NCBI RefSeq assembly: GCF_003096415.1
Contig: NZ_QEKH01000004.1
Location: forward strand, 1 to 64,000
Reading direction: 5' to 3'
Origin: Victivallis vadensis
GTDB taxonomy: Bacteria > Verrucomicrobiota > Lentisphaeria > Victivallales > Victivallaceae
DNA: 64,000 bases
Shown here: positions 57,337 to 64,000 of the stretch, piece after piece
Layout of the letters: each line of letters begins with the position of its first letter
Position numbering within the stretch: position 1 is the stretch's first letter
The notes under the pieces: model-generated
Seen by the model: only the letters and a program-made list of their open reading frames with translations
Database searches by the model: none
What the model was told of the DNA's origin: nothing
Translations under genes and position numbers: made by a program

Positions 57337-57802
57337 CTCCATCCTTTCCGATAAAAATACCTTACGCAATCCAGAGGCGAACCTCATTAATCTAATAATA
57401 TATATGCTCCGGTGATTTTTGCAAGTTCCGCAACAGCTCCCTCCTATCCAACCATAGAAACCGGGCCCGTTCGGCAAACTTCAGACACGCCGTCCAGGCG
57501 GTATGCCTGGGATTTTTTCAATACGGATGGTATCACTGTCACGAGAAACCACATTCTCAATACCTTTACGTGTTTCACCTTCAGGGGAATCATTGAGTTC
57601 GACAGTATCATCGAGACATGGGGAAACGCTCAAAAGTATAACAGGCAATGCCCCCCATGAACCAGCCCAAAAATATTTGCAAACCTGAACTTCGATGCTA
57701 TTTTACCATGAGAATAGCAAATTTAAGAAATATGAATAATTTTTCAGCCGGCGCATCCCGACTCCCGGCGGAAAATTTCAGAGATTTCGCACAAGTGGTC
57801 CG
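57337..57802. other. gap upstream of the repeat-protein pair
   Basis: Promoter region of the minus-strand pair (AT-rich near 57350-57420), then about 380 bases without a gene. It holds the hairpin at 57494. Short plus-strand frames have no ribosome site. Confidence 0.4.
57494..57518 (+). terminator. orphan terminator-like hairpin
   Basis: CCAGGC and GCCTGG (57494-57510) with a 5-base loop, then GA and six T. No plus-strand gene ends just upstream. Confidence 0.4.
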
Positions 57803-58387
57803 ATGACGGTTGCAACAGTAACTTCACGGGTTCTGAAAACTCATTCGAATAAACCGGAGAATCTCACGGATATCACCTTCACAATAACCATTACGCCGCC
57901 GGAAGCCGCCCGGACTATGCGGCTTATCGATGTGCTGTACTGGCGTACCGTGTTCCTGTGGCGGATTCTGTCCCCGCTCCCGGCGATCGCTATATTCGCC
58001 TTCATCGCGTCGGATGTCGCCGCATTCCCGTATTGTGCGGGAATGTGGATCGTGGCGGTCTGCTTGTTCTACCTGCCTGCCTCTTTGCGCTTCCGGTGGT
58101 TTCTCCGAAAACATGGCGGCAATCCCGACGAACTGCCTTCGAGCGTAACCGTCCATCTCACCGACGATGACGTGACCTTCACACCGAACAAGCTGGTCAA
58201 CGTTGAAGAAATAAAGCTCTACCACCTGCATGATACGCTGTTTTTTCATGATGAGCGGAAGAATGAATGGACTTTTCTGCGCCGCAATGATTTTCCCGAC
58301 GAAGAGGCGTGGCGGGTATTCGTACAGGTGCTGCAAAAGCAGGGCTTCCGGTGTCCCCGCCCACTGCTCCGCAGCATCCGTCACTGA
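57803..58387 (+). CDS. YcxB-like membrane protein
   Basis: 194 aa. DITFTITITPPEAARTMRLIDVLYWR precedes two close membrane helices (residues about 50-100), then a C-terminal YcxB-type domain (SSVTVHLTDDDVTFTPNKLVNVEEIKLYHLHDTLFFHDERKNEWTFLRRNDFPDEEAWRVFVQVLQKQ). The order matches YcxB family members, of unknown function. The start is the first ATG in frame; no clear ribosome site is seen. Convergent with the DUF2062 gene, stops 7 bases apart. Confidence 0.7.
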   Translation: MTVATVTSRVLKTHSNKPENLTDITFTITITPPEAARTMRLIDVLYWRTVFLWRILSPLPAIAIFAFIASDVAAFPYCAGMWIVAVCLFYLPASLRFRWFLRKHGGNPDELPSSVTVHLTDDDVTFTPNKLVNVEEIKLYHLHDTLFFHDERKNEWTFLRRNDFPDEEAWRVFVQVLQKQGFRCPRPLLRSIRH

Positions 58388-58394
58388 ACGCCGC

Positions 58395-58916
58395 TTACGG
58401 CTGCTTTGCCTGCTTTGCGGCTTCCCGGCGGGCCTTCAGGGCGGCCTTCAGACGCCGGTAGCGCACCACCAGCAAATAGACGGCGAAGTAGGTGATCGGC
58501 GTCATCACGACGCCCAGCAGCAGCCCGCCCGCAAAAAATGATGCGATCAGTTCGCCGCCCATCTGCATGAGCGTACTCCAATCCTGATGCTCGATCACTG
58601 CCCTGCACGCCTGCCGGATCGCCTGATAGGAGAGGTCGCCGCCGATCAATTTGTTGCCCACCCAGCACTGGACCGGATAGATGAACACCACCGTGACCGG
58701 ATTGGTGATCAGTGTACCAAGCGTCGCGCCGATTTTCGAACCGCGCAGCAGGAACGACAGCGGCACGGAGATCAGCAGCTGAAACGACATCGGAATCACG
58801 CAGCCGATGAACATACCGATTCCCCAGCCCCGGGCGATATACTGCGGAGTGCCGTCGTCGCGGACGATCTTCCCGTAATAATAGATCAGCTTGCGCTTCC
58901 AGTGGAAACTTCTCAT
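58395..58916 (-). CDS. DUF2062 membrane protein
   Basis: 173 aa. GTPQYIARGWGIGMFIGCVIPMSFQLLISVPLSFLLRGSKIGATLGTLITNPVTVVFIYPVQCWVGNKLIGG is the DUF2062 core, with its GxxxGxxPxxG-like and TNPxT motifs. Three membrane helices; the C-terminus is Lys/Arg/Ala-rich. The family is often linked to lipid or glycan assembly, without a defined activity. Confidence 0.83.
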   Translation of the reverse strand: MRSFHWKRKLIYYYGKIVRDDGTPQYIARGWGIGMFIGCVIPMSFQLLISVPLSFLLRGSKIGATLGTLITNPVTVVFIYPVQCWVGNKLIGGDLSYQAIRQACRAVIEHQDWSTLMQMGGELIASFFAGGLLLGVVMTPITYFAVYLLVVRYRRLKAALKARREAAKQAKQP

Positions 58917-59091
58917 TGCAACTCCCCTTTTCGATAACCCATATCCGGTAATATATCAGTTTTCGCCCTCTTTACAATATGCTGACAGAATTCTAACACA
59001 AAAAACAGTCCCGCCGATCACTCCGCAATACCGGAAAACATGCCGATAACCGGGAAAATCAAAAATAATTCGATTTTTTTCGGTTTTCCTC

Positions 59092-59120
59092 TTGCTTTTT
59101 CATCGACTTTTATATATAAT
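59092..59120 (+). promoter_or_regulatory. promoter of the GntR-pseudopilin-hydrolase operon
   Basis: TTGCTT at 59092-59097, a 17-base spacer and a perfect TATAAT at 59115-59120, 34 bases before the gene. TATATAC downstream of the -10 mirrors the TATATA around it, which could be an operator for self-regulation. Confidence 0.55.
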
Positions 59121-59153
59121 TAACTGTATATACAAAAAACTGGAGATAATCTG

Positions 59154-60233
59154 ATGGCCCCGCAACTCAAATACGTCCAGATCGCCGAACAGCTGAAACG
59201 GCGGATCGAAAACGGCGATTACAATTTCTGCGCGATGCCCGGAGTTCCGAAGCTCGCGGCGGAGATCGGCGTCAGCTACCTGACCGCCCGGCAGGCGGTG
59301 CAGAAACTGATCGCCGACGGCGTATTGCGCCGCGCCGACAACAGCCGGCTTGAAATCTGCAACCGCCCCGGCTCCCGGCGAAACTCCTTCAAGGTGGCAT
59401 TCATCCATCCGCTCGACGTAATCCCCAACTCCGTCTGGCGCAACTCGATCTGCAAAACGGCGGGCGAGTTTGAATGCAGTTTCCGCGAGATCGTCTACTG
59501 TCACAACGACGATCCGCTGTTGTACGACGGGCTGGACGGCGGATTCGACCTGATCTTCCTGCGGTTCGACGGCGCCGATCCCCTGTTTCTGGAAAAGCTG
59601 AAAAAGCAGTCCGACCGGCTGGTCACGCTGTTCCACGACCTGACCCGGTACGGCATCCGCTGTCTGGACGGACTCAACCCCGCCGCCATCGACGACCTCA
59701 TCCGGTATCTGTACGAACGCGGGCACCGCCGGATCGACTGCCTCAACACGCAGCCCGCCAGCTCCACCGTGGACGCCCGCATCGCCCAGTGGCGCGCGTC
59801 GCTGAAAAAATACGGCTGCACCGGGCGGCTCCACAACGATCCGGTTGCGCCTTTCGTGTGGTCGATGCCCCACGCCTACAACGTGCTCAACGGCGTGATC
59901 GCGCGCGGCGAACTCGACGCCGATGCGCTGTTCTGCCTGGCCACGCCGATCGCCCGCGCCGCGCTGCGCTGCTTCCACGAACACGCGATCCGGGTGCCGG
60001 AGGACATTTCAGTGGTCAGCTGGGGTGAAACCGAGGAGGCCCGGATGGCCATTCCATCCCTGACCACGGTGGACACGCCCGATCCGGCGCCGCTGGTCCG
60101 CCAGATTTTTGAACACGATCTCGGAATCCGTCCGCAGCCCGGCCGCCTGCTCTACCGCACCGCCGCCTCCAACGTGATCCTCGCCGGAGAATCCGTACAA
60201 GAACGCAATCTTACAAACCATCCCTCAAAATAG
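59154..60233 (+). CDS. GntR-type DNA-binding / LacI-type sensing regulator
   Basis: 359 aa, GGAG before the ATG. An N-terminal GntR winged helix ([52 protein letters not shown]) is joined to a periplasmic-binding-type sugar sensor ([13 protein letters not shown] ... [10 protein letters not shown] ... [35 protein letters not shown]). This AraR-like architecture usually senses sugars. It is followed after 13 bases by a pseudopilin and a large hydrolase gene, its probable regulon. Confidence 0.87.
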   Translation: MAPQLKYVQIAEQLKRRIENGDYNFCAMPGVPKLAAEIGVSYLTARQAVQKLIADGVLRRADNSRLEICNRPGSRRNSFKVAFIHPLDVIPNSVWRNSICKTAGEFECSFREIVYCHNDDPLLYDGLDGGFDLIFLRFDGADPLFLEKLKKQSDRLVTLFHDLTRYGIRCLDGLNPAAIDDLIRYLYERGHRRIDCLNTQPASSTVDARIAQWRASLKKYGCTGRLHNDPVAPFVWSMPHAYNVLNGVIARGELDADALFCLATPIARAALRCFHEHAIRVPEDISVVSWGETEEARMAIPSLTTVDTPDPAPLVRQIFEHDLGIRPQPGRLLYRTAASNVILAGESVQERNLTNHPSK

Positions 60234-60246
60234 AAAGGCAGAAAAG

Positions 60247-60981
60247 ATGCAAAAGAAATTCACACTTATTGAGTTGCTGGTCGTAATTGCAATCATTGCG
60301 ATTCTCGCCTCGATGCTGCTTCCGGCCCTGAACTCCGCGCGGGAGAAGGCCCGGGCAACCACCTGCGTCAACAATCTTAAACAGGTCGGCAACGGGCTGA
60401 TGCTCTACGCAGGGGATTTCAACGACTGGCTGCCGCCGATCCAGTGGGCGGGCAACCAGAAAAATTACGGCAAATGGTGGATGATGATCTCCGGGTGGGA
60501 TGTCAAAATCGGGCAGAACTACCTGCCGAAACCGGTGGACGGCAAGGCGTCGGTTTTCGTCTGCCCCGCGTCGGAGCCGTTTGTATTCCGCGATATCTCC
60601 GACAACTCCCAGCTTCATGAGGTCTACGGCATGGCGCAGGTGGATATCGAACGAATCAGAAATCTCGCCCCCGGCCGCGACGCCAACGGGCTGCGGCAGA
60701 AGCTCAGCCAGATCAAACATCCCTCCCGCTGGGTGCTGGTCGCCGATTCGCAGCGGGCGGGCTGGACCACCGCCAACTACCGCCAGTGCCACTACCTCGA
60801 CCGCAACGGCGAAGTGGACAAATATCAGGATATGGCGTACGGCGGCGCTCCGAAATCGATCATCCTGCGCCATGCCAAACGGGCCAACATCGTCTTTGCG
60901 GACAACAGCGTCCGCAGTCTCGGCCAGCCGGAGGTCGGCATGTACGGCGTGCGCTGGACCATCCCCGGCTTTACCAACTGA
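60247..60981 (+). CDS. prepilin-like pseudopilin protein
   Basis: 244 aa. A very short leader, MQKK, precedes [32 protein letters not shown], a standard prepilin cleavage and helix segment. The globular part ends [22 protein letters not shown], where the usual DG is replaced by DN. It lies between a sugar-sensing regulator and a secreted hydrolase, the same order as the pseudopilin at 16687. Confidence 0.87.
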   Translation: MQKKFTLIELLVVIAIIAILASMLLPALNSAREKARATTCVNNLKQVGNGLMLYAGDFNDWLPPIQWAGNQKNYGKWWMMISGWDVKIGQNYLPKPVDGKASVFVCPASEPFVFRDISDNSQLHEVYGMAQVDIERIRNLAPGRDANGLRQKLSQIKHPSRWVLVADSQRAGWTTANYRQCHYLDRNGEVDKYQDMAYGGAPKSIILRHAKRANIVFADNSVRSLGQPEVGMYGVRWTIPGFTN

Positions 60982-61000
60982 TTTCAGGAAAGGTTTCCCG

Positions 61001-63865
61001 ATGAAAAAACTGCTTTACACTTCACTGCTCAGCTTCGGATCGGCACTGGCCGCGGCCACGGTACTCACCACCGCCGATGGCGGGGCCGACGCCGGAATCG
61101 ACTTCGGCAAGCGCGACCGGAATTTCGGCGGACAGCCGGAGATGATGGTCAAGCGCGACCGGAATTCCGCACCGGCGCTGACCCGCTGCGCGCTCTTCCG
61201 CTTCGACCTCGCCAGGCTCGCCGAACCGGTGAGCGACGCCCGGATCACGCTGACGCTCTCCAGCCAGGGCGAACAGAGCGCCCGCTGGAAATACGACTTC
61301 CGGCTCTACGCCGTCGGTACGCCGGACTGGCAGGAAAATGCCGTGACCTTCGCAACCGCTCCCGGCGTCAAACACAACTTCCCGGTCGGCCGCGACGCTC
61401 CTCCCCCGGCGGGTGTGGTTCCGGTCGGAGACGCCACACTCCCGGCCAAAGCCAGGCCGGGCGACAAGCTGCAATTCGACTCCGCCGCCCTGACGGAGTT
61501 CCTGAACGCCAACCGGGGCAAGGCGGTCACTTTTCTGCTGGTGCGCCGGACTGAAAGTTCGCAGTTGCAGGCTTTCGCCGCCAAAGAGCACGGCACCTTC
61601 GCCCCGCCGGAGCTGAGCGTGAACAACCGGCCGAAACAAACGGTGCTGCAGGGAAAATCGATCCGGGTCGGCTTTGCCGCCGACGGCAATCCGGAATTTC
61701 TGGAACGCGACGGCGCGGCCATCCGGATTCCCTCCGCCCGGTTCTGGGAGTTCCAGTTCGACGGCAAAACCTACAGCGCCGCCAATGCCGCCCCGATCGA
61801 AAGCTCGGAGACCGCCGACTCCGCCACCCGCACCTATCAGTGCGGCAAGGCGAACATCACGTTCCGCTATGCGATTCCCGAATCCGGCGACCGGCTGAAC
61901 CTTACCTACACGATCGAATCGCCGAAAGGTTGGACCGGTACGCCGAATCTGGTGATCGGCCGCATCGGAGGACTGGCCGCCACTCCGGACAGCCGGATCG
62001 TCTGGCCCTACCGCTACGGGCAACTGCTGCGCGGCGACCTCGTCAAAAACTATGTGGAACGCCCCGCCCCCGGCCATATGTGGATGCAGTTCATGGGCCA
62101 TTACACGCCCGACGCCGGATTGCTCTGGTATGTGGAGGATGCGCTCGGCTTTTTGAAATTCGCCTCCCACGGCAAAGAACGCGACGGCAAACTCGTGCTG
62201 GGCTGGCGCGAAAGGCCCTGGCTCGACGGCTCCGGGCGCTACGAACTGCCCTTCCCCTACGTATTCGTCCCGTTCGGCAAATGCGACTACCACGACTTCG
62301 CGGCGGTCTACGCCGACTGGGCGCGCCAACAGCCGTGGGCGCAGGTTTCCGCCGCGGAAAAGCTCGCCGCCCGCCCCGCCCTCGCCAACGCGGTCTTCGA
62401 CGGCAAAGTCAAAATCGCCGGATTTGAAGCGTTCGGCGGCAATAAACATGTGCCGCTGGCGGTCAAAAAAGAGCGGGCCAAACTCTCCGTCGGCTTCGCT
62501 GACGCGGAGAAATTCATCCGCAGCCTCGAAACCCAGTACGGTGTGAAACCCGCCTACCGTTACGACGGCTGGTGGGGGGCCTTCGACGTCGGTTACCCGG
62601 ATCTTTTCCCGGTCTCGGAACGCAACGGCGGCAACGCGGCCTTTGAAAAGTTCGCGGCGTTCACCCGCGCCAACCGCAGCCCGGTCACCTACTATATGAA
62701 TCCGATCAACTTCGACGAGGAGTCCGACACCTACCGGATCACCCAGTCGGTCCGCCAGCTCAACGGCGAAATCCAGCCCTTCAGCTTCTGGAGCGGTTCG
62801 CGGCTGCGGATGGTTTCGCCGCAGTTCATCCTGCCGGGCAATCGGAACACCTTCGACCACTTCAAGAAATACGCGATCTACGGCGGCGTTTTCGTCGACC
62901 AGATCGGCGGCTCCAGCCCCTATCTCGACTTCAACGACCTCGCCGGGTATGAATATTACGGCAAGGACAGCAACTCCCGCGCCTGCAAGGAGGCGTTCCG
63001 GCAAATCCGCGCCGAAGACCCCGCGTGGATGATCGGCACCGAGGACGGGCAGGAGCAGTATCTCGACAGCTACGACTTCGCCGAAGCCTATCCGCGCGGC
63101 TTCTCCGACGCCGAAAACCTCAAGCTCGGCAAAGGCGCCACCTACATTCCGCTGAACGAACTGGTCTACGGCGACAAGTTCTTCAACCTGATGGGCATCG
63201 ACGGCAACAACCGCCTGACTTTCGACAGTATGCGCGTGATGCGCCGGCTCTACGGAACCAGTCAGGGGTACACGATGCGCGGCGAACTGCCCTACTGGCC
63301 GCTGCTTCAGCAGGAGTTTGAGGCCAACGACGTGATCGGCGAAGCCGCAACCGAGCGGATGCTCCACCACCGGATCGATCCGATCGGATTCCGCGCCAGC
63401 GTGTGGCCCTCCGTCGTCGTGATCGGCAACACCGATTCCGGCCGCCCGCTCGACATCGCCTTTGACGCGCCGAACGGCATGAAAGTCGAGGTCAAAGCAC
63501 TGCGTCCCGACGGTTTCGCCGCGGTCACCCGTTCCGGCAAATGGATTCTCTGGGGCGGCAGGGAGCTGAAGCTCGACGGGAAACTGCTGGCCGCCGTCTC
63601 CAATCCCGATTCGATCCTCGTCGCCAACCGGCGCGGCGTCACCGCCGCAAGCTACGGCTTCGTCGGCAAGGCGGGACTCGCCAATCCGAACGGCGGGGCT
63701 TCCGCCGAACCGTGGAGCGTCCGGCTGCCGGGCGTAACCGGCAACGCCGAAGCCCTGCCCTCCCACCGCCCCTATCCGGTCGAAGCTGCCGGAGACGGCA
63801 GTTTCCGCTTCGCCGCTCCCGGAGCGGAACAGTCGATCCGGTTCGCCGTGGAGAAGCGGCCGTGA
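61001..63865 (+). CDS. large secreted carbohydrate-active protein (DNRLRE-like N-terminal domain plus DUF6259-like region)
   Basis: 954 aa from the ATG at 61001 with AGGAAAGG upstream; the frame further left is a shadow of the pseudopilin gene. Signal peptide MKKLLYTSLLSFGSALAAA. Residues 20-200 resemble the DNRLRE/CBM96 domain (DFGKRDRNFGGQPEMMVKRD ... RCALFRFDLARLA). Then a galactose-mutarotase-like sandwich and a TIM-barrel-like region (YRYDGWWGAFDVGYPDLFP ... YGGVFVDQIGGSSPYLDFNDLAGYEYYG) with several acidic candidates. I cannot assign a GH family with certainty. The stop overlaps the next gene by four bases. Confidence 0.7.
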   Translation: MKKLLYTSLLSFGSALAAATVLTTADGGADAGIDFGKRDRNFGGQPEMMVKRDRNSAPALTRCALFRFDLARLAEPVSDARITLTLSSQGEQSARWKYDFRLYAVGTPDWQENAVTFATAPGVKHNFPVGRDAPPPAGVVPVGDATLPAKARPGDKLQFDSAALTEFLNANRGKAVTFLLVRRTESSQLQAFAAKEHGTFAPPELSVNNRPKQTVLQGKSIRVGFAADGNPEFLERDGAAIRIPSARFWEFQFDGKTYSAANAAPIESSETADSATRTYQCGKANITFRYAIPESGDRLNLTYTIESPKGWTGTPNLVIGRIGGLAATPDSRIVWPYRYGQLLRGDLVKNYVERPAPGHMWMQFMGHYTPDAGLLWYVEDALGFLKFASHGKERDGKLVLGWRERPWLDGSGRYELPFPYVFVPFGKCDYHDFAAVYADWARQQPWAQVSAAEKLAARPALANAVFDGKVKIAGFEAFGGNKHVPLAVKKERAKLSVGFADAEKFIRSLETQYGVKPAYRYDGWWGAFDVGYPDLFPVSERNGGNAAFEKFAAFTRANRSPVTYYMNPINFDEESDTYRITQSVRQLNGEIQPFSFWSGSRLRMVSPQFILPGNRNTFDHFKKYAIYGGVFVDQIGGSSPYLDFNDLAGYEYYGKDSNSRACKEAFRQIRAEDPAWMIGTEDGQEQYLDSYDFAEAYPRGFSDAENLKLGKGATYIPLNELVYGDKFFNLMGIDGNNRLTFDSMRVMRRLYGTSQGYTMRGELPYWPLLQQEFEANDVIGEAATERMLHHRIDPIGFRASVWPSVVVIGNTDSGRPLDIAFDAPNGMKVEVKALRPDGFAAVTRSGKWILWGGRELKLDGKLLAAVSNPDSILVANRRGVTAASYGFVGKAGLANPNGGASAEPWSVRLPGVTGNAEALPSHRPYPVEAAGDGSFRFAAPGAEQSIRFAVEKRP

Positions 63866-64000
63866 AAAATCTGTTTTTGCTATTGCTGTTCTGCGCCGCC
63901 ACGGTTTCGGGCGCGCGGCTCTTCGAGGAGGCGGAACTGCGCCGCACCGCCGTTCCGCCGGCCATCGACGGCCAACTCGAAGCCCTGTGGTTTGACCGCG
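63862..64000 (+). CDS. secreted protein with CBM9-like start (3' end outside window)
   Basis: Only the first 46 residues are inside the window. A GTG start overlaps the preceding TGA. Signal peptide KNLFLLLLFCAATVSGA, then LRRTAVPPAIDGQLEALWFD, the opening of a CBM9/DOMON-like carbohydrate-binding domain. It continues the hydrolase operon. Confidence 0.6.
   Translation, partial: MKNLFLLLLFCAATVSGARLFEEAELRRTAVPPAIDGQLEALWFDR

Noticed and set aside
1-64000. CRISPR array
   Set aside because: No regularly spaced identical repeats were seen on either strand, and no cas genes are present.

Overview
The window looks like chromosomal DNA of a Gram-negative bacterium of the PVC superphylum, most likely Lentisphaerae (Victivallis-like). 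This is inference from content: three genes with the prepilin motif [17 protein letters not shown], two of them directly upstream of secreted glycoside hydrolase genes; many carbohydrate-active enzymes; several SPFH proteins; lipoproteins. Most of the sequence is GC-rich. The exception is a clearly AT-rich block at about 22.0-27.6 kb.

Layout. 0-4.6 kb: end of a phosphoethanolamine transferase/sulfatase gene, two membrane-protein genes (one with a DUF1232 end) and a divergent LysR regulator / YeiH-type exporter pair. 4.6-10.2 kb: the remnant of a hybrid sensor kinase beside an intact giant hybrid kinase. 10.3-14.3 kb: a radical SAM/binding-lipoprotein operon, a chimeric prepilin gene carrying a 396-bp duplication full of palindromes, and a membrane metallophosphoesterase. 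14.4-21.2 kb: an AraC regulator divergent from an operon of a toroid-type enzyme, a pseudopilin and two tandem glycoside hydrolases. 21.2-21.6 kb: a broken LacI-type regulator.

21.96-27.57 kb is an integrative element in the 3' half of a tRNA-Asn gene, bounded by 50-bp direct repeats. It carries a tyrosine integrase, a long structured RNA ending in a terminator, a 62-aa zinc-ribbon protein, an amidoligase with a C-terminal helix-turn-helix, and an nSTAND-type NTPase that seems to lack its N-terminal effector. This is the best candidate for an undescribed system, possibly defensive.

27.6-41.7 kb: rsmI and an RsuA/RluB pseudouridine synthase, a lipoprotein and a CNNM-type transporter, then a long minus-strand cluster of three SPFH proteins, a zinc/cadmium P-type ATPase, an ABC-2 exporter and a helical-repeat protein, ending in a strong terminator. 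42.0-45.5 kb: an mraZ away from any cell-division cluster, preceded by four TGGA boxes at exact 10-bp spacing, then a GH130-type gene and a cation/proton antiporter. 45.6-51.8 kb: sugar-use genes (GntR, hydrolase, TauE-type exporter, NahK-like kinase, PocR-AraC regulator, GH29 fucosidase). 52.1-58.9 kb: tRNA-Pro, a second binding protein without a permease, an XPB-Bax1 helicase-nuclease pair, two repeat proteins and small membrane proteins. 59.1-64 kb: a GntR/LacI hybrid regulator heading a pseudopilin and large glycoside-hydrolase operon that runs off the window.

Overall the region combines polysaccharide use, envelope maintenance and one recent mobile island. All family names come from reading the translated sequences by eye; no database search was possible.
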